Below are positions 30,480 through 39,341 of a DNA stretch of 64,000 bases, piece by piece. Below the pieces are notes generated by a model, which worked only from the letters and a program-made list of their open reading frames with translations, was not told the origin of the DNA and did not search any database. Source of the DNA: Gemmatimonadota bacterium. GTDB lineage: Bacteria > Gemmatimonadota > Gemmatimonadetes > Gemmatimonadales > GWC2-71-9. Position 1 is the stretch's first letter, and each line of letters starts with the position of its first letter. The translations under genes and the position numbers were made by a program. Location: positions 39,883 to 103,882 of the forward strand of contig QHTT01000079.1 in assembly GCA_003220935.1 (NCBI GenBank), in the 5' to 3' direction.

Positions 30480-31103
30480 TCACTTCTTTTTCCCGCCGTC
30501 CATGTCCTGCAAGTTGGCGATGACATGGTCGATTAGCCCGTATTCCTTGGCTTCGTCCGCCGACATGAAGCGGTCCCGATCCATGTCCTTTTCGATCTGG
30601 TCGGCCGTCTTCCCGGTGTGCTTGGCGTACAGCTCGTTGAGCTTGCCCCGGAGATAGAGGATCTCGCGGGCCTGGATCTCGATGTCCGCCGCCGTGCCCT
30701 GCGTGCCACCGGACGGTTGGTGCATCATGATGCGGGCGTGGGGCAGCGCCTGGCGCTTGCCTTTGCGGCCGGCCGCGAGCAGGAACGAGCCCATCGAGGC
30801 CGCCATCCCCATGCAGATGGTGTTCACGGGGGCGCGCAGGAACTGCATCGTGTCGTAGATCGCCATGCCGCTCGACACCAGCCCGCCCGGCGAGTTGATG
30901 TAGAGGTAGATGTCGCGCTCCGGATTGTCCGCGTCCAGGAACAGCAGCTGGGCGATGATGATGTTGGAGACTTCGTCGTTGATCTGAGTGCCCAGGAACA
31001 CGATGCGGTCCAGCAGCAGGCGGCTGAAGATGTCGTAGGTGCGCTCGCCGCGGCTCGACCGCTCGATGATGTAGGGCGGGTAGATCTGGCTCTTCGTCTT
31101 CAC
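30480..31103 (-). CDS. clpP: ATP-dependent Clp protease proteolytic subunit
   Basis: 207 residues. Serine protease that forms the 14-mer degradation chamber fed by ClpX. The nucleophile is at about S103 ([15 protein letters not shown]), His at about 128 ([11 protein letters not shown]), and the [18 protein letters not shown] block holds the Asp region; INSPGG is the oxyanion strand. The start is GTG at 31103, overlapping the tig stop (GTGA); the longer upstream frame is a shadow of tig. It starts with little propeptide before [14 protein letters not shown]. Confidence 0.95.
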   Translation of the reverse strand: MKTKSQIYPPYIIERSSRGERTYDIFSRLLLDRIVFLGTQINDEVSNIIIAQLLFLDADNPERDIYLYINSPGGLVSSGMAIYDTMQFLRAPVNTICMGMAASMGSFLLAAGRKGKRQALPHARIMMHQPSGGTQGTAADIEIQAREILYLRGKLNELYAKHTGKTADQIEKDMDRDRFMSADEAKEYGLIDHVIANLQDMDGGKKK

Positions 31104-32347
31104 GCTTGCTCCACGGTGGATTGCGACAGCAGAAACGCGAACACCTTCTCCTCGGTGAGGCTCCGCTCGACGTCGCGGAGCCGCTTCGCCTTCTCGAGGG
31201 ACGCGTACAACTGCCCGGGCGGTATCCCGCGACGCTCGGCCAGCTGCCGAATCCGCTGGTCGAGCTCCGCCTCGGTGGCCTGCAGCTTCTGGTGCTCCAC
31301 AACGTAATCCAGCACCAGGTCGCGCCGCACCTGGGCCTCGGCGACGGACCGGAACTCCGCCGCGAACTGACTCTTGCGGTCCTCCGGGATCCCGTACGCC
31401 TGGGCGAACACCCACAGGGCGCGCTCCACCAGGGGCTGGGGCGCGACCACACGGTTCGCCGCCACGATCTGCTCGATCAGCTCCGCCCGTACCTTGGCAT
31501 CCGCCTCGCGCTCGGCGTCTTGCGCGAGGTCTTCGCGGATCCCCCGCTTCAGCGCGTCGAGTGAATCGAAGTCCCCGACCTCACGGGCAAAGGCGTCGTC
31601 CAGCTCGGGGAGCTGCTGCCGTTTCACCTCGTGCAGCGTGAGCCGGATGTCGCGGGTCTGGCCGCGCTTCGCTTCGTCGGGGAAGTCATCCGGGAAGCGC
31701 ACGATCGCGTCGATCGTCTCCCCCGGACGCATGCCGTAGATCTGCTGCTCGACTTCGGGGATCGCGCGGCCCTCGCCCAGTACCAGCTGGTAGGGCTGCG
31801 GGTCCTTCAGCTGGGCGCCCTCACGCGCCGCGATGGTCACATGCACGAGCTCCCCGGATTTCGGGTGCTCGCCCGCCACGGGCGTCCACGGTGCCTTTTG
31901 CGCCCGTACCTCGTTCAGCTGAGCGGCTACTTGCTCGTCGGTCACGGGGCGCACGGTGCGCTTCAACTGAAAGCTGCCGAGCCGGCCGAGCTTGATGTCG
32001 GGCTTTACCTCGACGTGGAACTCGAAGGTGACCGGCGCGCCTATATCCCATCTCAGGTTGTGGATGTGCGGGTCGGCGACCGGCTTCAACGACTCCTGCT
32101 CGACGGCGACTTTCCAGCTCGCGCGGATCAGCTCCTGCAGCGCTTCCTGCCGGATATCATCGGCGAAGTGCTTCTTCACGATCGCTGCCGGTGCCTTCCC
32201 CTTCCGGAAGCCCGGCAGCCGCGCGCGGCGCTGGTAGGCACTCGTGGCGCGGTCCTCGGCCTCGCGCACCTGCTCCACGGGCACCGTCACTGCCAGTGAG
32301 GCGGCCCCCGGCTCTTCGGCGGTCTTCTTGATCAGGATGGCGGGCAT
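31100..32347 (-). CDS. tig: trigger factor
   Basis: 415 residues. Ribosome-bound chaperone and peptidyl-prolyl isomerase. The N-terminal ribosome-docking signature is GFRKGKAP. The middle PPIase domain (about 150-240) includes the [10 protein letters not shown] and [16 protein letters not shown] segments, and the C-terminal helical chaperone arms follow. It heads the conserved tig-clpP-clpX operon. The upstream leader contains TAGATT 9 nt before the ATG, so the transcript may have a very short leader. Confidence 0.95.
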   Translation of the reverse strand: MPAILIKKTAEEPGAASLAVTVPVEQVREAEDRATSAYQRRARLPGFRKGKAPAAIVKKHFADDIRQEALQELIRASWKVAVEQESLKPVADPHIHNLRWDIGAPVTFEFHVEVKPDIKLGRLGSFQLKRTVRPVTDEQVAAQLNEVRAQKAPWTPVAGEHPKSGELVHVTIAAREGAQLKDPQPYQLVLGEGRAIPEVEQQIYGMRPGETIDAIVRFPDDFPDEAKRGQTRDIRLTLHEVKRQQLPELDDAFAREVGDFDSLDALKRGIREDLAQDAEREADAKVRAELIEQIVAANRVVAPQPLVERALWVFAQAYGIPEDRKSQFAAEFRSVAEAQVRRDLVLDYVVEHQKLQATEAELDQRIRQLAERRGIPPGQLYASLEKAKRLRDVERSLTEEKVFAFLLSQSTVEQA

Positions 32348-32402
32348 GTCACACTAAATCTAATAGGGGGGAGGGGGAGGGGCCGCGGGGCAGGAAATGC
32401 AG

Positions 32403-32924
32403 CTACTGGCTTCTGCGCACCGCTTTGATGCGGTGGTGTGGTCGCGCGCCGGGCGTGATTTCGTCGTTGCGGATCACGCTGATCGCGCCGTCAGGCTCGA
32501 GCACGGCGAGCATCACGTCCGCCAGGTCGGCCACGCCGTGCTCGCGTAGCGCCTGCAGCAGCTCGTCGCGGGTGACGCCGGCGCGGCGGCAGTGCGACTC
32601 GAGCAGCTTGCCGTCGTGGATCAGCATGATGCCCTCGCCGGCGATCAGCCGCGCGAGCCGGCGGCTGCGGAGCCGCCACCAGTCGATCACCCGGTGCCAG
32701 CCGATCAGCACCCCGGCCGCCACGAGGCCGCCCGCGAGGCTCGTGTCCGGTCCCACCATCGCGTTCTGGACCGCGTTGGCGATGATGAGCAGCAGCACGA
32801 GGTCGAACGTGGACATCTGGCCGAGCTGGCGCGTGCCGGTGAGGCGCAGGCCGACCAGCAGCGCGAGGTAGACGACTGACGTCCGCAGCGCGACGTCGAG
32901 CAGCGTCTGCCACGACGCGGTCAT
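32403..32924 (-). CDS. DUF421 (YetF-like) membrane protein
   Basis: 173 residues. Three N-terminal hydrophobic helices (TSVVYLALLVGLRLTG, FDLVLLLIIANAV, LAGGLVAAGVLIGW) followed by a soluble DUF421 domain (GEGIMLIHDGKLLESHCRRAGVTRDELLQALREHGVADLADV). The RLTGTRQLGQMSTFDLVL segment between helices is the family signature. Function is poorly known; the Bacillus relatives are spore or membrane proteins. It starts immediately after the stop of the amidohydrolase gene (TGAATG). Confidence 0.85.
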   Translation of the reverse strand: MTASWQTLLDVALRTSVVYLALLVGLRLTGTRQLGQMSTFDLVLLLIIANAVQNAMVGPDTSLAGGLVAAGVLIGWHRVIDWWRLRSRRLARLIAGEGIMLIHDGKLLESHCRRAGVTRDELLQALREHGVADLADVMLAVLEPDGAISVIRNDEITPGARPHHRIKAVRRSQ

Positions 32925-34364
32925 TCAGTTCCCGGTGGGGTCCGATACTTTGGGAAGGGGGTAGGCTTCACGCAGGGCGGCGAGGTAGTCGGCGTAGAGC
33001 CCCTGCAGTCCCGCGAATTCGCGCCGCACCGCGGCGCGGTACGGGGCGTCCGTCGCGAAGTGGTAGAGCAGCGCCGCCATCGCCTGGGCGTCGAGCAGAA
33101 AGCCGTGATGCCCGACGGCGCCGAGCGCATCCGCCTCCATCTCGAACGTGTGGTAGCCGCCGTTCGACGAATGCACGGTGACGCCGACCCCGGGAATCTG
33201 GGTCGCCACCGTGCCCGTCTCCTCGTAGGGTACAGGGCGCCCGGGCTCGGCCTCGACCTTCGTGGCGCCGAGCTGCTTCAAGTAGGTGAACGCCACCTCG
33301 TTGAGCGCCGCGACCGAGATGCCGTTGCGGGACGACGAGTCCACGTCGATGCGCACCTTGGTCCCGGTGGCGGCAGCCGCAGCGCGGGCGGCGTCGCTCA
33401 CCCGGTCGAAGACCTGCGCGAGGTAGACCGGGTCGGGATAGCGGAGCCAGAACTCGGCGGCGGCGCGATCGGGAACGACGTTCGGGGCCTTCCCGCCCTC
33501 GGTGATGATGCCCTGGATGCGCGTCTCCGGGCGCAGCGTACGCCGGATCGCGTCGATGTGGTTGAACAACTCGATCACGCCCGTGAGCGCGTCCCGCCCG
33601 TCCCACGCCTGGAGCTGGTGCGCCGGCGCGCCCGAGAAGACGAAGCGGACGACGTCGATGTTCATGCAGCAGCTGCCGAATCCGGGCGCGGACGCCTGCG
33701 TCGCGGTGGACGAATGCGAGCGCACCAGCACGTCGGCACCCTTGAACACGCCTCCGTTGTACATGACGGTCTTCGACGCCGGCGACGCGATCTCCTCAGC
33801 GGGCGTGCCGTATACCGTCACGGTCCCCGGCGTCTTCGAGCTCGTGAGGAACTCGGCCATTGCCACCGCGGCGGCGAGGCCGACCGGTCCCTGGGCGCTG
33901 TGCTGGTCCCCGTGAAAGTCGCGGCTCGTCCCGCGCAGGGCGTCGTACTCGATGATCACGCCGAGATTCGGACCCGGTGTGCCCTTCTTGTAGCGGGCCA
34001 CAAAGGCGGTCTTGAGGCCGGCGACACCCGTCTCGACGTCGAAATCGTGCGCCTTCAGGTAGTCAGTGAGGATCTGTACCGAACGCTCTTCCTTGAAGCC
34101 GACCTCCGGGTGACGCGTGATGTCGTCGGCCATGGCGAGCAGCTCGCGGTCCATGAGCTCCCTGGCGCGGGCGATCACCGCGTCGCGGCGCGCGTCGCGT
34201 GCCGTGAGCCGGGCGACGAGCTGCGGCAGCGCGAGCGAGCGCTCGAGCTCGTTCATGCGGCGGATCACGTCGGCTGCGGCGCTGCGCTCGGTGGGCGTCT
34301 CCTGGGCAGCGGTTCGAGTGGCAGCGAGGATGGCAACGGCGGTGATGCGAAGGGCGAGACGCAT
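32925..34364 (-). CDS. exported M20-family amidohydrolase
   Basis: 479 residues. Signal peptide ending AATRTAAQ, then an M20 fold: PEVGFKEERS, IIEYDALRG, the substrate-domain insertion around residues 230-350, EETGTVATQIPGVG, and a C-terminal HHGFLLDAQAMAALL block. It resembles the AbgB/amidohydrolase branch that cleaves acyl or aminobenzoyl amides. The usual GHACGHD metal motif reads FHGDQHSAQG, so the metal site is atypical. Probably leaderless (TAACTT 7 nt before the ATG). Divergent from the secreted protein gene at 34581. Confidence 0.82.
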   Translation of the reverse strand: MRLALRITAVAILAATRTAAQETPTERSAAADVIRRMNELERSLALPQLVARLTARDARRDAVIARARELMDRELLAMADDITRHPEVGFKEERSVQILTDYLKAHDFDVETGVAGLKTAFVARYKKGTPGPNLGVIIEYDALRGTSRDFHGDQHSAQGPVGLAAAVAMAEFLTSSKTPGTVTVYGTPAEEIASPASKTVMYNGGVFKGADVLVRSHSSTATQASAPGFGSCCMNIDVVRFVFSGAPAHQLQAWDGRDALTGVIELFNHIDAIRRTLRPETRIQGIITEGGKAPNVVPDRAAAEFWLRYPDPVYLAQVFDRVSDAARAAAAATGTKVRIDVDSSSRNGISVAALNEVAFTYLKQLGATKVEAEPGRPVPYEETGTVATQIPGVGVTVHSSNGGYHTFEMEADALGAVGHHGFLLDAQAMAALLYHFATDAPYRAAVRREFAGLQGLYADYLAALREAYPLPKVSDPTGN

Positions 34365-34371
34365 GGGCCAT

Positions 34372-34377
34372 AAGTTA
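34372..34377 (-). promoter_or_regulatory. TAnnnT -10 box of a leaderless transcript
   Basis: TAACTT read on the minus strand ends 7 nt before the ATG at 34364, and no Shine-Dalgarno is present. No convincing -35 was found, so this is weaker than the glmM promoter. Confidence 0.4.
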
Positions 34378-34580
34378 CGGACCTGCGCCGTACGTGCCTA
34401 GTGACCAGCGGTTTGGGTCAACACTCGCCCGGTCCCCGGGTGATGCCCCTCACTCCGCTGGGAGCAACCTCGGGCCATAGTGTCCGGGAACCCAAAGGCA
34501 GCACTGTTTCAAGCAGCCACGCTGCGCCCGCCGGCTTCTTCAACCTTCACCCGTAGTGCTATCTACCCGAAGGGGGAGTT

Positions 34581-35315
34581 ATGCGCAGCAGATTCTGCTT
34601 GGCGGCCGCCGTGGCGGTCGCGACGACTGCGACGGCCGTTGCCGCCGCGCAGCAGGCCACGACGGGCAACGGCGCGCCCAGTGGCTGGCATTACAATCTC
34701 AACATCATCGGTGTCCCGAACTACAAGAATCAAAACATGGATGGCAGCGGCAACGTCATCTTCGTCGCTCTTGGGTCGAACAACACCAAGGCGACCACGA
34801 AGATTCTGCTCAGCCCCGGCGAGTTCGGGGTCCTTGACAAGAACGGGACTGACGGGACGGCCTCCTTCTCCCTCCCGGCCGGCGGCTACACCGTGTGGGT
34901 GCGCCCGCTCGGTAAGCCGTTTGGAAGCTCCAAGACGGCCCTGTGCGGGACGGTCACTATCACCACCATCGATCCAACGACCGGCCTGCCCGTCACCACC
35001 ACCGACGTGCTGTGCTCGCTCGGCCATGTCGCCACGCGCACGAAGGGGAAGCAGAGCTTCACGAACGTAACCAGCGAGCTCACGACGATCACTCTCACGG
35101 TGGACATTACCTGCGGGACGACGGTCATACCGGCGGGGACGTCGGTGAGTCTGTTCGACCCGTGCGTCCAGGATTTCTTTTGGCAGTACGATAACACGGG
35201 GCTGAAGCTGTTGCAGGTTCGCTTCTACCCTAGCCCGCTTCGCATATTGGCTCCATGTGGGGCTCCTTTGCGTTCGCGGCGGTGTTTTACGGCGCCGCCG
35301 AGTACGAGCATATGA
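34581..35315 (+). CDS. secreted protein of unknown function, probably run-on at its 3' end
   Basis: 244 residues as read. Signal peptide to AAAQQ, then SGWHYNLNIIGVPNYKN, a DGSGNVIFVALG strand and QDFFWQYDNTGLKLLQVRFYP. This pattern recurs in uncharacterised secreted proteins that, as I recall them, end within a few residues of RFYP. Here the frame continues for about 22 more residues into the next gene, while a TAG lies one base out of frame just after RFYP. A lost stop or single-base indel near 35230 is likely. A strong AGGGGGAG lies before the ATG. Function unknown; probably beta-rich and extracellular. Confidence 0.7.
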   Translation: MRSRFCLAAAVAVATTATAVAAAQQATTGNGAPSGWHYNLNIIGVPNYKNQNMDGSGNVIFVALGSNNTKATTKILLSPGEFGVLDKNGTDGTASFSLPAGGYTVWVRPLGKPFGSSKTALCGTVTITTIDPTTGLPVTTTDVLCSLGHVATRTKGKQSFTNVTSELTTITLTVDITCGTTVIPAGTSVSLFDPCVQDFFWQYDNTGLKLLQVRFYPSPLRILAPCGAPLRSRRCFTAPPSTSI

Positions 35316-35560
35316 CCGGCTGGAAGTGGGCCATCGCCAGCTTGGGCGTCTCGTTCGTCACGGGGTTGTTGTTTTCAGGCTTCATACCGTTCCTGCTTGG
35401 ACAGGCCGGCCTGTTCGGCGTGCTGTGGTGGCAAAACTCGAAGCGACTGGATGCGCTTCATGAAGATCGGGCCGCCAGCCTGGAGCAGGACCGCCGCGTC
35501 CGGCAACAGCGCGTGAGAGAGGCGCAAGCGCAGGCGGATCGCGATCGAGACAAGCGATAG
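35255..35560 (+). CDS. small membrane protein with charged C-terminal coil
   Basis: 101 residues, unknown family. Two hydrophobic helices (FAFAAVFYGAA and an ASLGVSFVTGLLFSGFIPFLLGQAGLFGVLWW stretch, described in pieces) are followed by a strongly charged Arg/Glu/Gln/Ala helix (from NSKRL) that could form a coiled coil. There is no clear ribosome-binding site, and the gene overlaps the run-on end of the secreted protein. It ends just before two hairpins and the tRNA. Confidence 0.5.
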   Translation: MWGSFAFAAVFYGAAEYEHMTGWKWAIASLGVSFVTGLLFSGFIPFLLGQAGLFGVLWWQNSKRLDALHEDRAASLEQDRRVRQQRVREAQAQADRDRDKR

Positions 35561-35597
35561 ACACCGGTAGGCGGCTACCGCCTGAGTTGACGGGCAG

Positions 35598-35623
35598 CGG
35601 GCCACTCGAGGGTGAGTGGCCCG
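35598..35623. terminator. hairpin terminator between the small membrane gene and tRNA-Leu
   Basis: Perfect 10-bp stem CGGGCCACTC with GAGTGGCCCG and a 6-nt loop. A smaller 6-bp hairpin (CGGTAG-GCGG-CTACCG, 35565-35580) precedes it. The position, after a plus-strand gene and past the 3' end of a minus-strand tRNA, fits a terminator for both, although no long T-tract follows. Confidence 0.6.
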
Positions 35624-35645
35624 TTGCGTTGGTGGCCCATCGCGA

Positions 35646-35727
35646 TGCGACCGGAGGGACTCGAACCCCCACGGGTTGCCCCACAGGATCCTAAGTCCTG
35701 CGCGTCTACCAGTTCCGCCACGGTCGC
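35646..35727 (-). tRNA. tRNA-Leu (UAG anticodon)
   Basis: 82 nt. The 7-bp acceptor stem GCGACCG/CGGTCGC closes perfectly with discriminator A. The D-arm region is TGGCGGAACTGGTAGACGC, the anticodon loop CTTAGGA gives TAG, a long variable arm (TGTGGGGCAACCCCGTG type) marks a class II tRNA, and the T-arm holds GGTTCGAGTCC. The CCA is not encoded. Confidence 0.95.
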
Positions 35728-35949
35728 GTCGTTGCTGCGACTCAAGTTACGTGGTCTGGCTCTTTCTCGGGAGTCTCGGACTTGCCGCTACTTTGCCGTT
35801 GAAACGGCGAGAGCGACGACGAGGTCAAGGCTTCATGCTGAGGGCGTCGCACCGGCGACGCGGACGTTGCGCCGAGCAGCCGCCGCACGCAGCTTCGGCG
35901 ACAGGGGGCTTTTTACAGTAACGGCATTGGCCCTATACGGAGGGCGGCG

Positions 35950-36852
35950 ATGAAGCACGTTTGCTCGCTCCTCGGCATCGTCGTGATCGCGGCGTGCTCG
36001 CAGCACAATGTGACGACGAACACGGCCAAGGCTGGGCCGACTCAGGTCTTTCTCATCGACGACCCGTTCCCTTACGACCAAGTGGCCCGAGTCGACGTCT
36101 ACATCGTGCGCGTCGCCGCCTCGACCAAACCCGACACCGCGGGAAATGCCAGCGATTCGCTCCAGACCGGTCTGCGTACCATCACGGCTCCGCACCGGGC
36201 CTACAACGTGCTCGAGCTCGGAAACGGGGCGGCCGCAAAGTTAGGTGAGGGCATCGTGCTCCCGGGCCAATACGTGCAGTTTCTCATCACGATGGACGCC
36301 GACTCGTCGAGCATCACGCTGAAGGATGGCACTGTCCTCACCAACAGGACCTCGCCGGGCATCGACTGGGGTGGATACCCAAGCCGATTCAGTTTCGGCC
36401 TTTTTACCGATCCTCCAATCCAGATCGCCGACTCAGGTGCCGTGGTCATTATCGACTTCGACCTCGGCCGCAGCTTCTATGCGCGTGACCCCGCCAACGC
36501 GGCGGCGGGCTTCAACTACGTGGGCTACATGCAGGTCCGCAACAGTGCGCTAACGGGGTCTGTGAGCGGCACCGTGATGGGGCAGAACGATGGTGCGATC
36601 GCGGACGCCTCGATCGCACTTCTCGTCGTCAATCCCAACTACCCGACCGATGAAGCGACTTGGGGTGTGCTGGGTACGGCTCGATCTGATGCGACAGGCC
36701 GATTCCGTCTGCCCTATGCTAGCCCCGGCAGCTATGTGCTTGCCGTGGATGCACCGGCAACCTCGGTCTACGGGGGCTTGCGTCTCCCCAACGTGTCAGT
36801 CTCTACCGGCGCAGAGACGCAGACCGGGACTTTGATCGTTCCGCACAAGTGA
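35950..36852 (+). CDS. lipoprotein with DUF4382-like domain and a carboxypeptidase-regulatory-like domain
   Basis: 300 residues. Lipobox VIAAC at the end of a short signal peptide, so it is a lipid-anchored envelope protein. Residues about 30-195 (QVFLIDDPFPYDQVARVDVYIVRV, VLELGNG, LPGQYVQFLI) resemble DUF4382. The C-terminal 90 residues (GTVMGQNDGAIADASIALL, DATGRFRLPYASPGSYVLAV) form a beta-sandwich of the carboxypeptidase-regulatory type. GGAGG lies before the ATG. No enzymatic residues seen; probably surface binding or structural. Confidence 0.72.
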   Translation: MKHVCSLLGIVVIAACSQHNVTTNTAKAGPTQVFLIDDPFPYDQVARVDVYIVRVAASTKPDTAGNASDSLQTGLRTITAPHRAYNVLELGNGAAAKLGEGIVLPGQYVQFLITMDADSSSITLKDGTVLTNRTSPGIDWGGYPSRFSFGLFTDPPIQIADSGAVVIIDFDLGRSFYARDPANAAAGFNYVGYMQVRNSALTGSVSGTVMGQNDGAIADASIALLVVNPNYPTDEATWGVLGTARSDATGRFRLPYASPGSYVLAVDAPATSVYGGLRLPNVSVSTGAETQTGTLIVPHK

Positions 36853-36994
36853 GGGGGCGACGTTCGAACAGGTCGCGCTAGCGCGGCTCTCGGGTTGTGT
36901 CGCGGGAGTCTCGGGCTTTTCTTCACACCAGCAACGGATTTCAGCGAGGCCCACGCTTGCTCCCAGGAAACGAGGCTTGCTAGGAGCGCGCGCC

Positions 36995-37765
36995 GTGCTG
37001 GCGTCGTTCGTCGCGGCCGTCGCCTGCCATTCAGGGGCTATCGCCGCTCCGGCGGAAGTGTGTCCCGTCACTAGCGGCGCCCCGGCACCGGCCGCGGCGC
37101 CGGCCCACGCCGCGTTTCGCATCCTGGTATTCTCTCGCACGACCGGCTTCCGCCACGCCTCGATCCCCGCCGCGATCACCGCCGTCGAGGTATTGGGCTC
37201 CCTCAACAACTTCGCGGTCGATGCCACTGAGGACCCCACTGTTTTCACCGACGCCGACCTCGCCCGCTTCGCCGCGGTGGTCTTTCTCAACACGACCGGG
37301 GATGTGCTGGACAGCACGCAACAAGCCGCGTTCGAGCGCTACGTCCGGGCCGGGCACGGATTCGTCGGGGTGCACTCGGCGTCCGATACCGAGTACGACT
37401 GGGCGTGGTATCACGCCCTGCTCGGCGCCACGTTCGATTCCCACCCGGCGATCCAGCAGGCGAGCGTCATCGTGGTAGACACGGGACAACAGTCTACGCG
37501 CGCGCTCCCCAACCCTTGGGTGCGCACGGACGAGTGGTACAACTTCAGGGCGCTGCCGACGGGGGTGTCGGTGCTGGCCAGAGTCGACGAAGCGACGTAC
37601 GCCGGAGGGAAGATGGGAGTCGAGCACCCCGTCAGCTGGCAGCATGCGTATGACGGCGGTCGGGCGTGGTATACCGCGATGGGTCACACGGCGTGCAGCT
37701 ACAGCGAGCGGCCGTTCCTCGATCACCTGCTCGGCGGGATCATGTGGGCGGCGGGGATTCCCTGA
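36995..37765 (+). CDS. ThuA-domain protein
   Basis: 256 residues. ThuA/trehalose-utilisation-like domain of the class I glutamine amidotransferase fold: ILVFSRTTGFRHASI, FLNTTGDVLD, GFVGVHSASDTEYDW, HPVSWQHAYDGGRAWYTAMGHT. The GHT end and HSASDT elbow are typical. GTG at 36995 is preferred because AGGAG lies 9 nt upstream and a signal or lipoprotein peptide (AAVAC) follows; a TTG at 36977 is the alternative. Exported; the family is linked to sugar metabolism but the substrate is unknown. Confidence 0.82.
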   Translation: MLASFVAAVACHSGAIAAPAEVCPVTSGAPAPAAAPAHAAFRILVFSRTTGFRHASIPAAITAVEVLGSLNNFAVDATEDPTVFTDADLARFAAVVFLNTTGDVLDSTQQAAFERYVRAGHGFVGVHSASDTEYDWAWYHALLGATFDSHPAIQQASVIVVDTGQQSTRALPNPWVRTDEWYNFRALPTGVSVLARVDEATYAGGKMGVEHPVSWQHAYDGGRAWYTAMGHTACSYSERPFLDHLLGGIMWAAGIP

Positions 37766-37943
37766 GCTGAAGGCTCCCTCGGCTACGGTTGGGGAGTCGC
37801 CGTGGTGAAGCTCCATTGCGGACCGGCTATGGGGGGAATGGCGGCCTCGGTGCGCATCCTGGTACGCCGCTTGCAGGCAGTACATGCGGCAGAATGGGGT
37901 GGTGTGCACCGCCGCCTCCACGCGGCGCGGAGGGCTGGTCGTT

Positions 37944-38342
37944 ATGAAAGGCTACGGTTTCACTCTCATCGAGCTGCTCATCGTGATGGCGCTCATCGGC
38001 CTGCTCGCGACCATCGCGATACCCAGGCTCGCCAACACGAAAGAACGGGCCCAAGTCGCCGCGCTCAAGTCCGACCTGCGCAACTTGGTGACGGTCCAAG
38101 AGAATTATCTCGCCGAAAACGCGAAGTACGCGACGGATCCGGGGCCCGCCTATCACGTCTCGCCCGGCAATCGCATGCCGACGATCACGCTGACCCGCGA
38201 CGGGTGGACCGCATCGATCACGAGCCCCAACACGACGCAGCAATGCGCTGTCTTCGTCGGCTCGACCCCGCTCGCGCCGGCCACGCGGGAAGGTGCGCCG
38301 GCGTGCGAGAAGCCCTCCTCCAGCGCGACTCCACTGCCTTAG
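37944..38342 (+). CDS. type IV pilin-like protein (prepilin)
   Basis: 132 residues. A short leader MKGYG is followed by FTLIELLIVMALIGLLATIAIP: the prepilin peptidase site with the +5 Glu and the hydrophobic N-terminal helix. The small C-terminal domain has two cysteines (CAVFVGSTP and PACEK) that could close a disulfide loop. ATG at 37944 with GGAGG 11 nt upstream. A lone pilin, distant from the PilB-type ATPase at 17.7 kb. Its TAG stop is the first base triplet of a long inverted repeat. Confidence 0.85.
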   Translation: MKGYGFTLIELLIVMALIGLLATIAIPRLANTKERAQVAALKSDLRNLVTVQENYLAENAKYATDPGPAYHVSPGNRMPTITLTRDGWTASITSPNTTQQCAVFVGSTPLAPATREGAPACEKPSSSATPLP

Positions 38343-38530
38343 GGATGCTCTGCATAGGTGACGCGAAGTCGGGGGTGGGGCTAGCACGCTGACACGCGAG
38401 GGCGCACGGCAGGCACAGAAGCTCCAGTATCGCCCATCTTTCGACGCAGATGTGCCGCCCGAGCGCCCTCGCGTGTGACGCGTGCGACGCCCCACCCCCG
38501 ACTTCGCGTGACTCGTGCAGAGCTTCCCTA
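38340..38530. repeat. stop-to-stop inverted repeat between convergent genes
   Basis: Left arm 38340-38405 and right arm 38463-38530 are near-perfect complements over about 65 bp, with a 57-nt loop that itself has GGCACA/TGTGCC. Each arm begins with the TAG stop codon of the flanking gene, followed by GGGA(T/A)GCTCTGCA. It would act as a bidirectional terminator; its exact registration with both stop codons is unusual. Confidence 0.85.
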
Positions 38531-39268
38531 GCGGGCAGGTCGCGACGGCCGCATCCGGTGCGCTTTCCCCCGATAGGTGCTGCGGTGACCCCGGCGATCT
38601 TCCCGACGGAACCGGCGGGCTTTCCCGGCTGACCCGAAAACCTGCGTCCAGCGCCCGTTCTTGAAGACGCTCATGTAGCCCCCCGGCAGGATCTGGAACG
38701 GCCGCTTCACCCGCTTCGCGTAATCGAACTGCGCCGAGTTGGCTTTGCGAAATCCCTCGAACCAGGCGGGGTAGACGAAATCGCTCATCGCTATGCCGCG
38801 GATCGTGAACTCCACTTCCTCGACGGCGTCGGCGGTCTCGTACGCGTAAAACACGGTGTTGGGGCCCGTAGCGCACAGATTGATGGCGGGATCGACCAAC
38901 ATCTCGGCCAGCTCGTGACAGGCGGTGACGCTCACCTTCTGGCCGACGGTGAGCGTGGTCTTCACGAACACCTTCGAGAGCGGCAGGCCGTCGGGCGTGA
39001 GATCGTGGTAACCGAGCGCGTGCGCGACATCGGCGTCGTCGAGGAACGCCATCGCCCACGCCCCTTTGCGGAACGTCGTCGTCTTCAGGAGCTTGGCGGG
39101 GGTGCCCCAGACGGGCACGAAGTAGTCATCGACGAACGTCTGGAGGGCGGCGATCAGACGGTCGAAACTCACGCCCAGGCTCGCCGTCGCCTTGTTGAAG
39201 CAGGCGATCGTGGGTACCTGGTCGTGATCGAATGCAGCGGCGATGAAGCGGGATCGCGCGGCTCTCAT
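38528..39268 (-). CDS. hypothetical protein with a HELAE motif
   Basis: 246 residues, family not recognised. A central VTACHELAEMLVDPAINLC segment resembles a metal-binding helix (HExxE instead of HExxH), so an inactive or atypical metalloprotease is possible. The preceding half (CFNKATASLGVSFDRLIAALQTFVDDYFVPVWG) looks like an ordered alpha/beta domain. The last 35 residues are Arg-rich, as in nucleic-acid-binding tails. The start at 39268 has a strong AGGAGGAG. No signal peptide. Confidence 0.65.
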   Translation of the reverse strand: MRAARSRFIAAAFDHDQVPTIACFNKATASLGVSFDRLIAALQTFVDDYFVPVWGTPAKLLKTTTFRKGAWAMAFLDDADVAHALGYHDLTPDGLPLSKVFVKTTLTVGQKVSVTACHELAEMLVDPAINLCATGPNTVFYAYETADAVEEVEFTIRGIAMSDFVYPAWFEGFRKANSAQFDYAKRVKRPFQILPGGYMSVFKNGRWTQVFGSAGKARRFRREDRRGHRSTYRGKAHRMRPSRPAR

Positions 39269-39341
39269 CGTGGCTCCTCCTGAGTGCAAACATTGTGTGG
39301 TACCGGTGTATTACTTGGCTCACTTCCCCGGGAACCCGCCC

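Noticed and set aside
35912..35939. TTTACA with 16-bp spacing to TATACG as the promoter of the lipoprotein gene at 35950
   Set aside because: The transcript would start at about 35946 and exclude the GGAGG that clearly serves this ATG. Probably chance.
38340..38530. The stop-to-stop inverted repeat as a MITE with target-site duplication
   Set aside because: No flanking direct duplication is seen; the outer ends coincide with the stop codons instead. Kept as an unexplained repeat.
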